A stretch of DNA of 64,000 bases from Endomicrobium sp. (GTDB taxonomy: Bacteria; Elusimicrobiota; Endomicrobiia; Endomicrobiales; Endomicrobiaceae): positions 37,361 through 101,360 of the forward strand of contig JAITOB010000001.1 in the NCBI GenBank assembly GCA_031290155.1, given 5' to 3'. The notes under the pieces are model-generated. The model made no database searches and had not been told where the DNA came from. It was given only the letters and a program-made list of their open reading frames with translations. The position numbers and the translations under genes are program-made. Of the stretch, positions 33,899 to 46,120 are shown piece by piece. The first letter of the stretch is position 1; every line of letters begins with the position of its first letter.

Positions 33899-36130
33899 TT
33901 AAAAACCTTCTTTCCCTATGCTTAAATCATATCTTTCGTAATTTGAAATAATCTGATTGTAACATTGTTTAGGAGCAGTTCCTTTTTCAAACACTTCCAA
34001 AAATGCGTCTGGTGTTTTACTTAAAGCCAGAAGTCCCGTACGAGGATCAATTAAAGCCCATTCAATATTTTCCGGCTGTATAAAATCCAGTACCGGTTTA
34101 CCGTCAAGAGCCTCTTTCATAAATTGTGTCCATATTGGGCATGCAATTACGCCTCCTGTAGCTCTATCGCCAAGTGATATTGACCGATTGTCATAGCCTA
34201 CCCATACTCCTGCAACAAGCTGAGGAGTATATCCTATAAACCATGCGTCGCTTGAATCGTTTGTAGTTCCGGTTTTTCCTGCGCATGGTCTTCCCAAATT
34301 TTTTGCATGCCATCCGCTGCCTTTTTCTATAACGGCTTTAAGCATATTAGTTATAATAAAACAGCTCTGCGGAGAAAGAACTTCTTCCTGTTGAGGAATA
34401 TTTTGTTCTAAAATTTTCCCATCTTTATCAGTTATTTTTGTTATAATATAGGGTGTAGTTTTAATGCCGCCTGAAGCGAATGCTGCGAAAGCTGAAACCA
34501 TTTCCTGCAGGGTTACGTCGCTTGATCCTAAAGCAAGAGAAAGAGAATTTGTAAGCGGCGTTGTTATGCCTAAATTTTTTGCAGCCTGTATAACTTTTGT
34601 TGGAGTTACGCGCAGAATTGTTTCAACAGCACATATATTTATAGATAAGGCAAGTGCTGTTCTTAACGTTACACGGCCTCTGTATTTTCTACCATGGTTT
34701 ATTGGAGCCCAAATTTTATTTGTGTCAGCTAAATCTTTTTCAGGGATTTTTTCTGCTATAATCTCAAGTGTAGTTATATCTCTTGAAATCAATTCCCATG
34801 AATTTCCTTTATAGACAAAAACCATAGGTTCGTCGTTAAGAATAGTTGCAGGCGTAAGTCCTGCTTCAATTGCTGCAAGATATACAAAGGGTTTAAAAGA
34901 AGACCCGGGCTGGCGTTTTGCCTGAACTGCCCTGTTAAACTGAGATTCTTTGAAACTGCGTCCGCCGACCATAGCTCTTATTGCTCCGTTTTTTGGATCT
35001 ATAGCTATCAGCGCGCCCTGCACTTTTACAGGCCCTTGTTTTGCTATTTCAAAAGTTTTAAATTTATTTTCATCAAACTTTGTAAGTGCTTCTTCAATTG
35101 CTTTTTCAGCGGCTGTTTGTGCCTGCATATCTAGAGTAGTATAAATTGAAAGTCCTGATTTAAATAAAGCGTTTGTTCCATATTTAGGCTCAAGCATTAT
35201 TCTTAAAAAATCTAGAAAATAATGCCCCGTATTTTCTTTTAACCCTTTCTCTTTTACAGGCAAAGGAACCTCAAGCGCTTCTTTTTCTTGTTCTTTTGTA
35301 ATATAACCCAATTCTCTCATTCTCAGTAAAACAAGGTTTCTTCTCGCAAGAGCTTCCTTTGAATTTTTAAAAGGATTGTAATAGTTAGGAGATTTTGGTA
35401 TAGCGGCAAGCATTGCGCATTCCGCAAGGTTTATATTCTGAACATTTTTATTAAAATATATAGCCGCCGCGACTTGAACTCCGTGTGCTCCGCTTCCAAA
35501 ATATATTTGATTTATATAAAACTGCAAAATCTCGTCTTTTGAATAATTTTTTTCAAGCTGTATAGCTAATAACGCTTCTTTAATTTTTCTAATTAATGTT
35601 TTTTTGCGGGTCAAAAATATAGTTTTTGCCAACTGTTGCGTTATTGTTGATCCGCCTTCTGCAATTTTTCCCTTTAAAAGCATTTTTGAAGTGGCGCGTA
35701 TAATTCCTTTAGTGGAAATTCCCCAATGTTTAAAAAAATCGTTATCTTCAATAGCTATAAAAGCGTTTTGAAGGTTAACCGGTATTTCATTAATAGATAC
35801 AAGAACACGTCTTTCAGTAAAAAGTTCAGATATCAAATTATTGTCTTTATCGTAAATTTTAGTAGATAGATTAGGGGTGTAGCTGCCAAGTTGTTGTATA
35901 GACGGCAGACTATCTATAAAATTTGCGGTAATTTTTCCGATTAGAATTATTGATAAGGCAATTATAACAGCAGGAGTACATAATTTTAAAAGAGATTTTT
36001 TTTTTGATTTAGTTTGTTCATATCTTATGTGATTATATTTTAAAATGTTAATTATGTCAAAAACGTTATAGATAAAATGAGTTTTGTGGCAAATATAAAA
36101 GTTGTATATGTTTTTGCCTAAATAAATCAA
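33899..36130 (-). CDS. Penicillin-binding protein 1A (transglycosylase/transpeptidase); annotated N-terminus probably too long
   Basis: 'AFIAIEDNDFFKHWGISTKGIIRA', 'GGSTITQQLAKTIFL', 'QPGSSFKPFVYLAAIEAG', 'GKTGTTNDSSDAWFIGYTPQLVAGVWVGYD'. Confidence 0.93.
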   Translation of the reverse strand: MIYLGKNIYNFYICHKTHFIYNVFDIINILKYNHIRYEQTKSKKKSLLKLCTPAVIIALSIILIGKITANFIDSLPSIQQLGSYTPNLSTKIYDKDNNLISELFTERRVLVSINEIPVNLQNAFIAIEDNDFFKHWGISTKGIIRATSKMLLKGKIAEGGSTITQQLAKTIFLTRKKTLIRKIKEALLAIQLEKNYSKDEILQFYINQIYFGSGAHGVQVAAAIYFNKNVQNINLAECAMLAAIPKSPNYYNPFKNSKEALARRNLVLLRMRELGYITKEQEKEALEVPLPVKEKGLKENTGHYFLDFLRIMLEPKYGTNALFKSGLSIYTTLDMQAQTAAEKAIEEALTKFDENKFKTFEIAKQGPVKVQGALIAIDPKNGAIRAMVGGRSFKESQFNRAVQAKRQPGSSFKPFVYLAAIEAGLTPATILNDEPMVFVYKGNSWELISRDITTLEIIAEKIPEKDLADTNKIWAPINHGRKYRGRVTLRTALALSINICAVETILRVTPTKVIQAAKNLGITTPLTNSLSLALGSSDVTLQEMVSAFAAFASGGIKTTPYIITKITDKDGKILEQNIPQQEEVLSPQSCFIITNMLKAVIEKGSGWHAKNLGRPCAGKTGTTNDSSDAWFIGYTPQLVAGVWVGYDNRSISLGDRATGGVIACPIWTQFMKEALDGKPVLDFIQPENIEWALIDPRTGLLALSKTPDAFLEVFEKGTAPKQCYNQIISNYERYDLSIGKEGF

Positions 36131-36189
36131 TTTTGATAACGTTAAATTTGATTATTTAATATTAGGAAAATTTACTGTGTGAATAAAAA

Positions 36190-37494
36190 ATGTTATTATT
36201 TATCGTAATAACAAGTGTTTTTTATAGCCGGGTTTATTTCAAGGGGGAGGCAAAAACTGTGAAATATGAAAATGGTCTTACGTTGGTTTTAAAAAATGAT
36301 AAAAATAGTTTAGTGGCATCTGTAGTTGTTTTTGTTAGAACGGGTTCTGTTGACGAGAAGCCTTCTCAAGCTGGATTGTCGCACTTTTTAGAACATTTAA
36401 TGTTTAAAGGCAGTAAAAACTATCCTGGTGATCTAATGAGCAGAAATGTTGAAAATATTGGCGGATATATAAATGCCGCTACAGTTAAAGAATACACTAT
36501 GTACTATATAAGTATTCAAAAAGACGGAGTAGAAGAATGTATAAAAATGCTTGCCGATACTATGCAAAATCCGCTTTTTCCTCAAGATGAAGTTGATAGA
36601 GAAAGGAAAGTTGTTATTGAAGAAATTCAAAGATATTTTGATAATCCCGGCAATGTTCTTTATGGAAAATTTAATGAAACTATCTATACAAAAAGCGCAT
36701 TAAAAAACAGTGTTATAGGCAAATCTCAGGTTATTGCGAGTGTTTCTTGCAGAGAAATATACGATTACTACAAAACTCATTATGTGCCTGGCAATATGGT
36801 GGTAGTTGTGTCCGGAAATTTTAATGAGACAAGGGTGAAAAAACTTATAGGCGAAACTTTCGGGCAATTTATCAAACGGCCTGTGCCTCCAGAACCGCTG
36901 CTCGTTGAAGATATACATGACGGGAAAGACATAGTAGAATATGAGAACGTTGAAATAGGATATATGCTTACCGGATTTCTTGGACCAGATTTAAACGGAG
37001 AAGATATATATGTAGCAAATTTGGCTGCAGATGTTTTAGGGGGAGGAAAAAGTTCAAGACTTTACAGATATCTGTACGAAGAAAAACATCTTGTATTTTC
37101 TATAGGTTCTTCTTTTATGGCTGAAAAAGGAACAGGAAATGTTTATATTATGTCTGTTTTCAATCCTCAAAATATGAAAAAGATAAAGGATGAAATCAAA
37201 AATCAAATTCAAAATATTACTGATAATGGTATTACGCAGGAAGAGTTAAATAGAGCGAAGCTTTCATTAAAGACAAGTTTTAACTTTTCTCTTGAAACAT
37301 CTATCGACATTGCGGAAAATCTTGGATATTGGTATTTAATGGGCAATCCTGCTTTTGCAGCAGAATATATGCGGAAATTAGATAAAATGACAGCTGGAGA
37401 CGTAAACAATTTTTTTAAAAAATATTATTTGTCTAAAATAGTTTCTAATGTAGCATTGCTGCCTAAATCAGTCGTTTCTGGAATAAATGAATGA
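36190..37494 (+). CDS. M16-family zinc peptidase, catalytic-type subunit
   Basis: HxxEH motif in 'GLSHFLEHLMFKGSKNYPG'; 'NVENIGGYINAATVKEYTMYYI'. Confidence 0.9.
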   Translation: MLLFIVITSVFYSRVYFKGEAKTVKYENGLTLVLKNDKNSLVASVVVFVRTGSVDEKPSQAGLSHFLEHLMFKGSKNYPGDLMSRNVENIGGYINAATVKEYTMYYISIQKDGVEECIKMLADTMQNPLFPQDEVDRERKVVIEEIQRYFDNPGNVLYGKFNETIYTKSALKNSVIGKSQVIASVSCREIYDYYKTHYVPGNMVVVVSGNFNETRVKKLIGETFGQFIKRPVPPEPLLVEDIHDGKDIVEYENVEIGYMLTGFLGPDLNGEDIYVANLAADVLGGGKSSRLYRYLYEEKHLVFSIGSSFMAEKGTGNVYIMSVFNPQNMKKIKDEIKNQIQNITDNGITQEELNRAKLSLKTSFNFSLETSIDIAENLGYWYLMGNPAFAAEYMRKLDKMTAGDVNNFFKKYYLSKIVSNVALLPKSVVSGINE

Positions 37495-37574
37495 AAGGAA
37501 GATATATTATACTAATTTTATTTTAGATTGTATTTATACAAAGTGCGTTTGTACAAGTTGTATTTGGAGGAGAA

Positions 37575-38801
37575 ATGGAAAGTTTTACACTTAAAAATAA
37601 TGTTAAAGTTATATTCAATAAAACTAACGGAGTTAATGTTGTTGCGTTAAAAGTACTCACGCCTGTTTCAGTTATAAATGAAGCTTCAAATAATGCAGGG
37701 ATATCATATATTACTTCAAAACTTATGGAGCAGTCCACGAAAAAACGTTCAAATGAAATTCTTGCAAATGACATAGAAAATATAGGAGCAGAATTATATA
37801 ACGACACAGATTATGATATGTCTGGGCTTAGTATGACTTTTCTTTCCGAGTATTTTGATAAAGCTGCTGAGATTCTTTCTGATGTAGTATTAAATCCCGC
37901 TTTCAGCGACAAAGAATTATCTTTTGAAAAGCAAAATATTATAGTGGCGCTCAATTCGCGCAAAGATAGCATAGGAAATACTGCTTATGATGAATTTATA
38001 AAATCATTTTACCGTAAAATGTCTTATGCCGCGCCTGTTTTGGGCGCTAATGAAACCGTTCAAAAAATAAGCCGGGAAAATTTAGAGCAATGGCATAAGT
38101 ATTCTTATAACGCTTCAAATATTTTAATTTCAGTTGCAGGAAATATAGATAAAAAGGTTGTAAAAGAGTCTTTAGAAAAATATTTTTCTTTAATTCCAGA
38201 CGGAATAAAATTTGAAAAACCTGTTTTTAATATAAAACATTCCGAACCGATTAAAAAAGAAATAAAGGGAAAATTTAATCAGGCATACATATATCTAGCT
38301 TTTCCTGCTCCTGATGTTTCCGATACAGATTTCGTTTCAATAAAAGTTGCAAATGCCGTTTTAGGCGGAAGAATGACCAGCAGATTATTTGTTGAGTTAA
38401 GAGAAAAACTTGGTCTTGCCTATGAAGTAGGCGCTGTGTATCCTTCAAGAAGAGAAATGAGTTATTTTGCAATTTATATAGGGCTTGATAAAAAAAATAT
38501 TAATTTAACATTAAAAAAAATAGATGAAATTTTAAAAAATTTTTGTACTGTAAAAATTTCAGAACAAGAATTGAAAGATACTAAAACATATATGAATGGT
38601 CTTTATATTATGGACAGACAGACTGTAAACAAGCAGTCTTATTATTGCGGATGGCGGGAAATTGTCGGACAAGGTTATGAATATGATGCTGAATATCTTC
38701 AAGATACAGATAAAGTTTCAACAACAAATATTTTAGATGCAGCTAATAAAATATTTTCCAGATATCCTGTAACCATAATTATTAATCCCGATTTAAAATA
38801 A
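37575..38801 (+). CDS. M16-family peptidase-like protein lacking HxxEH, probable non-catalytic partner
   Basis: M16 fold signatures ('NIENIGAELYNDTDYDMSGLSMTFLSEYFD', 'LREKLGLAYEVGAVYPSRR'); zinc motif position reads 'ISYITSKLMEQ'. Confidence 0.85.
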   Translation: MESFTLKNNVKVIFNKTNGVNVVALKVLTPVSVINEASNNAGISYITSKLMEQSTKKRSNEILANDIENIGAELYNDTDYDMSGLSMTFLSEYFDKAAEILSDVVLNPAFSDKELSFEKQNIIVALNSRKDSIGNTAYDEFIKSFYRKMSYAAPVLGANETVQKISRENLEQWHKYSYNASNILISVAGNIDKKVVKESLEKYFSLIPDGIKFEKPVFNIKHSEPIKKEIKGKFNQAYIYLAFPAPDVSDTDFVSIKVANAVLGGRMTSRLFVELREKLGLAYEVGAVYPSRREMSYFAIYIGLDKKNINLTLKKIDEILKNFCTVKISEQELKDTKTYMNGLYIMDRQTVNKQSYYCGWREIVGQGYEYDAEYLQDTDKVSTTNILDAANKIFSRYPVTIIINPDLK

Positions 38802-38820
38802 TAACAACGGACGACAGAAA

Positions 38821-40251
38821 TTGAATGAACTTATTAAGAAAATAAATGATTTATCGCAAAACTTTGAAGTGTACGCAGTAGGCGGATTTTCAAGAGATAT
38901 TCTTTTAAAACGCAGGTATAATGATATTGATTTGGCTGTTAATAAAGACGTTCTAAACTACTCTAAAAAAATTGCATATGCATTAAAATCAAAGCTCATC
39001 GCTTTAGATGATGTAAACAAAACTTATAGAATAATACTTAAAAATAATATTTTTGCAAATATAGATATTTCTCCTTTTCATGGGAAAACTATAGAAGAAG
39101 ATTTGCAAAACAGGGATTTTACTTTTAATGCTGTAGCTTTCAGTTTAAAAAAAATTGAAAATTTTAAAAAACATATTATTTTAATTAATAAAAATATTTT
39201 AAAGGATTTAAAATCAAAAACTATAAATACAGTTTCCGCTGAGGCATTTAAAGCAGACCCTTTGAGAATGCTGAGAGCATTCCGCTTTGCAGCAGAATTG
39301 AGTTTTAAACTTTCCCCAAAAACATTACGGCAGACAAAACAAAATGCAAAACTTATATCTAAAGCATCCCCTGAAATAATAAAAAATGAATTCTTTAGAA
39401 CGTTGTCTGCTAAAAATGGCGCAAGATTCATTAAAGAAATGGATAAATGCGGGCTGCTTTCGGAGATTTTTACTGAAATCAAGAAAATGAAGAAAATCTG
39501 CAAAAAACATTATTATCATCCAGGCGGACTGTTTCAGCATTCTTTTGAGACTATGGAATCCGCAGAAAGTATTCTAAATAATTTAAAAAAATATTTTCCT
39601 GAAAATTATGTTGATATTCAGCAACATTTTGGCGATAATAATGTTTTTTCTGAAAATATCACAAGAAGCGGCCTATTAAAATTTACGGCTCTTTTTCACG
39701 ATAATGCAAAACCTGAAACCGCAAAGTTTGAAAAAGGCAAGCTGCACTTTTTTGAACATGAAGAAATAGGCGCTGAAAAAATAAGAAAAATTATGTTTTC
39801 TCTCAGGTTCAGTAAAAAAGACATTGAATTTGTAATGCTGCTAATAAGGCATCATATGCGTCCGTCAACTTTGACAAAAAACAATATAGTGACAAAAAAG
39901 GCTGCATTAAAGTTTTTTAGGGATATTGGTGGCAACACGCCGGATTTACTTATTCTTTCAATGTCAGACTGGCGTTCATATAAAAAACTAAAAATATTTT
40001 CTCAAAAAACATTAAAATTCCAAGAAAAATCCGTAAGGGAGCTTTTGAAGTATTATTATGAATTAAAAAAATCAACGCCTATACCTAAAATTATTGATGG
40101 CAATATAATAATGAAAAGATTTAATTTAAGGCCGGGGCCATTAATAGGAAAGCTTTTAAATTTTGTTCTTGAAGCGCAGCAAGAAGGTAATATTTCTAAC
40201 AGAGAAGATGCTTTAAAAATGATTTTTTTTGAATTAAAGCATATTAAATAA
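38821..40251 (+). CDS. tRNA nucleotidyltransferase/poly(A) polymerase family protein with HD domain (TTG start)
   Basis: 'YAVGGFSRDILLKRRYNDIDLAV', 'QNRDFTFNAVAFSL', 'DPLRMLRAFRFAAEL', HD-type 'HPGGLFQHSFETM...LFHDNAKPET'. Confidence 0.88.
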   Translation: MNELIKKINDLSQNFEVYAVGGFSRDILLKRRYNDIDLAVNKDVLNYSKKIAYALKSKLIALDDVNKTYRIILKNNIFANIDISPFHGKTIEEDLQNRDFTFNAVAFSLKKIENFKKHIILINKNILKDLKSKTINTVSAEAFKADPLRMLRAFRFAAELSFKLSPKTLRQTKQNAKLISKASPEIIKNEFFRTLSAKNGARFIKEMDKCGLLSEIFTEIKKMKKICKKHYYHPGGLFQHSFETMESAESILNNLKKYFPENYVDIQQHFGDNNVFSENITRSGLLKFTALFHDNAKPETAKFEKGKLHFFEHEEIGAEKIRKIMFSLRFSKKDIEFVMLLIRHHMRPSTLTKNNIVTKKAALKFFRDIGGNTPDLLILSMSDWRSYKKLKIFSQKTLKFQEKSVRELLKYYYELKKSTPIPKIIDGNIIMKRFNLRPGPLIGKLLNFVLEAQQEGNISNREDALKMIFFELKHIK

Positions 40252-40331
40252 ATAAGTCATTTTAATTAAAGTTATAATTTTAAGATCGGTTTTTATGTTT
40301 AATTGAGTAAAGCCGGAAGACGGATAAAATA

Positions 40332-43300
40332 TTGCGGAAAAAGTACTTATCAGGGGTTGTTGGCAGCGGCAAGGCTCATTATTTATTCAGGCGCATATCT
40401 GAAATACAAGATGCCGGTGAAATTTCAGATTTGCATGTTTTTACCTTTGTTAAAGAGGAAGAACTGAATTCTTTTTATGACGACATATGCTCTTTTTTCG
40501 ACTCCAGTAAACAACATAATTCTGTAAATCACACCGCTGTGGTTGATTCAAATATTGAAACTTTTATATTTCCCTCAGATGATGTGCAGCAAAGAGCTTT
40601 TACAACGGATAAAATAAAAAATTTAAGAAATTTTATTGTATGCGCAACAGACATTTCTATAAATTCCCCCGTACCGATTCCACAAAAGGATATTGGCATC
40701 ACGATATCAAAATATCAAAAATGCGACTTAAATAGTTTAGAAAGATATCTTATCTCTTTTGGTTATACCAGGGCAAGTTTTGTTGAAGACAGGCTTCAGT
40801 TTGCTGTAAGGGGCGGAATAATAGATGTATGGCCGGCTGTAAGTGAATTTCCTGTTAGAATACTTTTTGAATATAACATAATTGAAGCTTTAAGAGTTTT
40901 TAATCCAGATACTCAGCTTTCAAGCGCATTTATTGATGAAATTAAAATATTGTCTGTTAATCCTGCAGAATACAGTGCGACAATAAAAGACTACTTTGAA
41001 CAAAATAAAAAAAATGAATCTGCTGTTGACGAATCTGTTGATATTTCTCATTCCAAAATTTCGATCCAAAATTCTCATACGGTTAATACCATATTATATT
41101 TTGATTATCCGCTTGATCAAACTGCTGAGGAAATATTTAATGAATATGAACTTATAATCAATGATGCATTGAATACTAAAGCGCAGTATCAAGGATACAA
41201 AAGTTTTACGGGGTTTTATGGAAATATAAACTTTTTTATAAATTCTCTTAAATCTTTTGCCGAAAATAATATAACGATAAAAATTTACTGCGCAAATGAC
41301 GGGGAACGTGAACGTATTTCAGATATATTATATGAAAATCGCTGGTGTTATGAAAGTCCTGAATTTCTGTATGGCAAGCTATCGCAAGGGTTTTATTTAG
41401 AAAATACAAAAACTGCCTGTATTTCAAGCCGTGAAATGCTGTACAAGAAAAGACTTATAAGTTTTCCTAAAATAAGCGGCGGCAGACGATTAGAAGCTGT
41501 TTGGGAAATATCTACAGGCAATTATGTAGTTCATGAAAAATATGGAATTGGACGTTATATGGGATTAAAGACTATTTCAAGGGAAAACAGTGTTTCTGAA
41601 TATTTATGTATAGAATACAGAAACGGCGATAAACTGTATGTTCCTCCGGAAGAATTGAAAACAGTAAAAAAATACGTCGGTACTGAAGGTGTTAAACCTA
41701 AATTGTATTCTATGGATACACTCGGCTGGGAAAGAGTAAAATCGAGAGCGCGCAAAGCTGCTGCAGAATTTGCCAAAGAGCTTTTGAAACTTTATACGCA
41801 AAGAAGTCTTATAAAAAGAAAACCTTTTGGTACAGAAACTATATGGGAAAAAGAACTTGAAGATGCTTTTCCGTATGATGAAACTCCTGACCAGCTTAAA
41901 GCCATTGAAGATATAAAGAACGATTTTTTTAAACCATATCCTATGGAAAGGCTTATATGCGGAGATGTAGGATATGGAAAAACAGAAGTTGCCGTACGTG
42001 CCGCATTTAAAGTAGTACAAGAAGGTATGCAGGTTGCTGTTTTAGTGCCTACAACAGTTTTAGCCCAGCAGCACTACAATACTTTTTATAACAGACTTTC
42101 TATTTTTCCTACAAAAATTGATGTTATCAGCAGATTTCAGACTAAAACTAAACAAAGAGAAATAACGCAAAACTTGGAAAACGGACTTATTGATATTATA
42201 GTCGGTACTCACAGACTTTTTCAAAAAGACGTAAAATTTAAAATTTTAGGGTTGTTGATAGTTGATGAAGAACACAGGTTTGGCGTAAAGCAGAAAGAAA
42301 AGATTAAAGCAATAAAAAAAAATATAGATATTTTAATGCTTTCAGCAACTCCTATTCCCAGAACTTTGTCATCGGCATTATCCGGGTTTAAAGACCTGTC
42401 GGTGATAGAAACTCCGCCGTTTGGCAGATTACCTATAGAAACAAATCTCTCGTTGTATGATGATAAACTTGTTAAAAATATAATTGAAGCGGAGCTTTCA
42501 AGAAACGGGCAGGTCTTTTATGTTTACAATAAAGTTGAGACAATTCTTACAAAAGCTGAAAGTATTAAAAAACTTTTGCCTAAAATTAAACTCGGCGTTA
42601 TACACGGGCAGATGAAAACAAAAGATATTGAAGATATTATGTGGAAATTTGTCAATATAGAGCTCGATGTTTTATTAGCTACGACAATAATAGAATCAGG
42701 TTTAGATATACCCTCAGTGAATACTATGATAATTGAAGAAGCCCAAAATTTTGGGCTTTCCCAACTTTATCAGTTAAGAGGCAGAATAGGCAGAGACAGA
42801 GAAAAAGCATACTGTTATTTATTTTATACAGATAAAGTATTAAGTGATGAAGCCGTTAAAAGACTTAAAGCAATGAAAGAATTCAGTGAACTCGGTTCTG
42901 GATTCAAACTTGCTCTTAAAGATTTGGAAATAAGAGGAGCCGGCGGCATGCTTTCTGCGGACCAACACGGTTTTGTAAGAGATATAGGCTATGATATGTT
43001 TGCAAAACTTCTTGAAGAAGAAGGTAAAAAAATCAAAGAAGGTCCATATGAAACGCAAGAAAAGAAAAATACTACGATAGATTTGAAGGTAAGTGCATTA
43101 ATTCCGCATACTTATATTGAGGATGAAGATATAAGAATTTTATTTTACAGAAAACTTTCTGATGCGCAAGACGTTAAAGCGATAGAAAAAATAACATCCG
43201 AACTGCTTGATCGTTTTGGAAAAATCCCTGATGCAACAAAGATGCTGTTTAAAATAACAAGTTTAAAGATTACTGCTGAAAAACTTTATATCGAAAGAAT

Positions 43301-43526
43301 ATCTGAAGACAATTACTATATATATTTGTATTTTTCTAAAAAGGCGGATTTTTCTAAAGTTAATATAACAAAATTGATAGACGATTATTCAAATGTAATA
43401 GAATTTATCCCAGGTCAATATTATGCGTTTAAATTGAAAAAAAATATTATTGACGCAAGCAGTGTTGAATATCTTAAGCAATTCCTAGTTCGTTTTGGAT
43501 TCTATTTGCTTCAAGCACCTGTTTAA
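40332..43526 (+). CDS. mfd: Transcription-repair coupling factor Mfd
   Basis: 1064 aa; 'GDVGYGKTEVAVRAAFKVVQEGMQVAVLVPTTVLAQQHYNTF', 'LLIVDEEHRFGVKQKEKIK', 'QLRGRIGRDREKAYCYLFY'. Confidence 0.95.
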   Translation: MRKKYLSGVVGSGKAHYLFRRISEIQDAGEISDLHVFTFVKEEELNSFYDDICSFFDSSKQHNSVNHTAVVDSNIETFIFPSDDVQQRAFTTDKIKNLRNFIVCATDISINSPVPIPQKDIGITISKYQKCDLNSLERYLISFGYTRASFVEDRLQFAVRGGIIDVWPAVSEFPVRILFEYNIIEALRVFNPDTQLSSAFIDEIKILSVNPAEYSATIKDYFEQNKKNESAVDESVDISHSKISIQNSHTVNTILYFDYPLDQTAEEIFNEYELIINDALNTKAQYQGYKSFTGFYGNINFFINSLKSFAENNITIKIYCANDGERERISDILYENRWCYESPEFLYGKLSQGFYLENTKTACISSREMLYKKRLISFPKISGGRRLEAVWEISTGNYVVHEKYGIGRYMGLKTISRENSVSEYLCIEYRNGDKLYVPPEELKTVKKYVGTEGVKPKLYSMDTLGWERVKSRARKAAAEFAKELLKLYTQRSLIKRKPFGTETIWEKELEDAFPYDETPDQLKAIEDIKNDFFKPYPMERLICGDVGYGKTEVAVRAAFKVVQEGMQVAVLVPTTVLAQQHYNTFYNRLSIFPTKIDVISRFQTKTKQREITQNLENGLIDIIVGTHRLFQKDVKFKILGLLIVDEEHRFGVKQKEKIKAIKKNIDILMLSATPIPRTLSSALSGFKDLSVIETPPFGRLPIETNLSLYDDKLVKNIIEAELSRNGQVFYVYNKVETILTKAESIKKLLPKIKLGVIHGQMKTKDIEDIMWKFVNIELDVLLATTIIESGLDIPSVNTMIIEEAQNFGLSQLYQLRGRIGRDREKAYCYLFYTDKVLSDEAVKRLKAMKEFSELGSGFKLALKDLEIRGAGGMLSADQHGFVRDIGYDMFAKLLEEEGKKIKEGPYETQEKKNTTIDLKVSALIPHTYIEDEDIRILFYRKLSDAQDVKAIEKITSELLDRFGKIPDATKMLFKITSLKITAEKLYIERISEDNYYIYLYFSKKADFSKVNITKLIDDYSNVIEFIPGQYYAFKLKKNIIDASSVEYLKQFLVRFGFYLLQAPV

Positions 43527-43592
43527 GTTATAATATGTCATCTAAATTATTATATTTATAAAATTAAATTTTATAGAGGAGGAAAATAAAAA

Positions 43593-44348
43593 ATGTATAA
43601 AGTTGTTTTAGTCAGGCACGGTGAAAGCGTTTGGAATAAAGAAAACATATTTACGGGCTGGTCAGATGTTGATTTATCTGAAAAAGGCAACGAAGAAGCT
43701 TTACAGGCTGGAGAACAATTAAAGAGAGATGGGTTTATTTTTGATTTAGCATATACTTCAGTGCTTAAGAGAGCTATTAAAACTTTGTGGAATGTTCTTG
43801 ATACAATGGATTTGTTGTGGGTTCCCGTAACTAAAAGCTGGAAACTAAATGAAAGACATTACGGTGCTTTACAAGGATTAAATAAAGCGGAAACAGCTGC
43901 AAAATATGGCGAAATCCAGGTAAAACTTTGGAGAAGAAGCTATGATACTCCTCCAATGTCTTTAAATGAAAACGACGATAGATACCCGGGAAAAGATATG
44001 AGATATTCAGTACTTGCAAAAAAAGAAATTCCTTTAACCGAATGTTTAAAAGACACTGTGGCGAGAGTTGCGCCTTACTGGGAAAAAGAAATTACCTCGC
44101 AGATAAAAGCAGGCAAAAAAATTATTATAGTGGCACACGGAAACAGTTTAAGAGCTTTGGTAAAATATCTTGATAAAATAAGTGATAATGATATAGTAAA
44201 TTTAAATATTCCTACTGCAATGCCGCTCGTTTATGAACTTGATGAAAATTTAATACCTACAAATAATTACTATTTGGGTAATCCTGAAGCTGTTAAAGAA
44301 GCGATGGAAGCAGTGGCAAATCAAGGGAAAGCAAAAATAATACAATAA
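43593..44348 (+). CDS. gpmA: 2,3-bisphosphoglycerate-dependent phosphoglycerate mutase
   Basis: '[28 protein letters not shown]', '[18 protein letters not shown]', '[16 protein letters not shown]'. Confidence 0.96.
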   Translation: MYKVVLVRHGESVWNKENIFTGWSDVDLSEKGNEEALQAGEQLKRDGFIFDLAYTSVLKRAIKTLWNVLDTMDLLWVPVTKSWKLNERHYGALQGLNKAETAAKYGEIQVKLWRRSYDTPPMSLNENDDRYPGKDMRYSVLAKKEIPLTECLKDTVARVAPYWEKEITSQIKAGKKIIIVAHGNSLRALVKYLDKISDNDIVNLNIPTAMPLVYELDENLIPTNNYYLGNPEAVKEAMEAVANQGKAKIIQ

Positions 44349-44509
44349 ATTTTAAGTATGATTTAAATATTTATTGGTTATTATTTTGTACTCAGTGTTT
44401 ATTAAAAAACAAAAACAATTTTTAGTAATAAGTACTTATCTGTCCTTAAATTCCAAGTTATTATAATTAAATTTTACTATATAATTATAATTGTTATTTT
44501 GTTGCCTAT

Positions 44510-44518
44510 GGGGGGGGG
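44510..44518 (+). repeat. Homopolymeric G tract (G9) just upstream of the ftsH pseudogene
   Basis: Direct reading 'gcctatgggggggggttagtgatg'. Confidence 0.85.
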
Positions 44519-44521
44519 TTA

Positions 44522-46066
<1,545 letters not shown>

Positions 46067-46120
46067 ATGGGGACTGTCGGCAAAAGAAGATCGACCGCTT
46101 TTTTACAATAAGAATTGTAA

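Noticed and set aside
41604-42020. 138 aa minus-strand ORF (and other antisense ORFs inside mfd, lysS, lpxD, M16 genes)
   Set aside because: Fully inside well-supported CDSs on the opposite strand; Phe/Ser/Lys-rich shadow translations.
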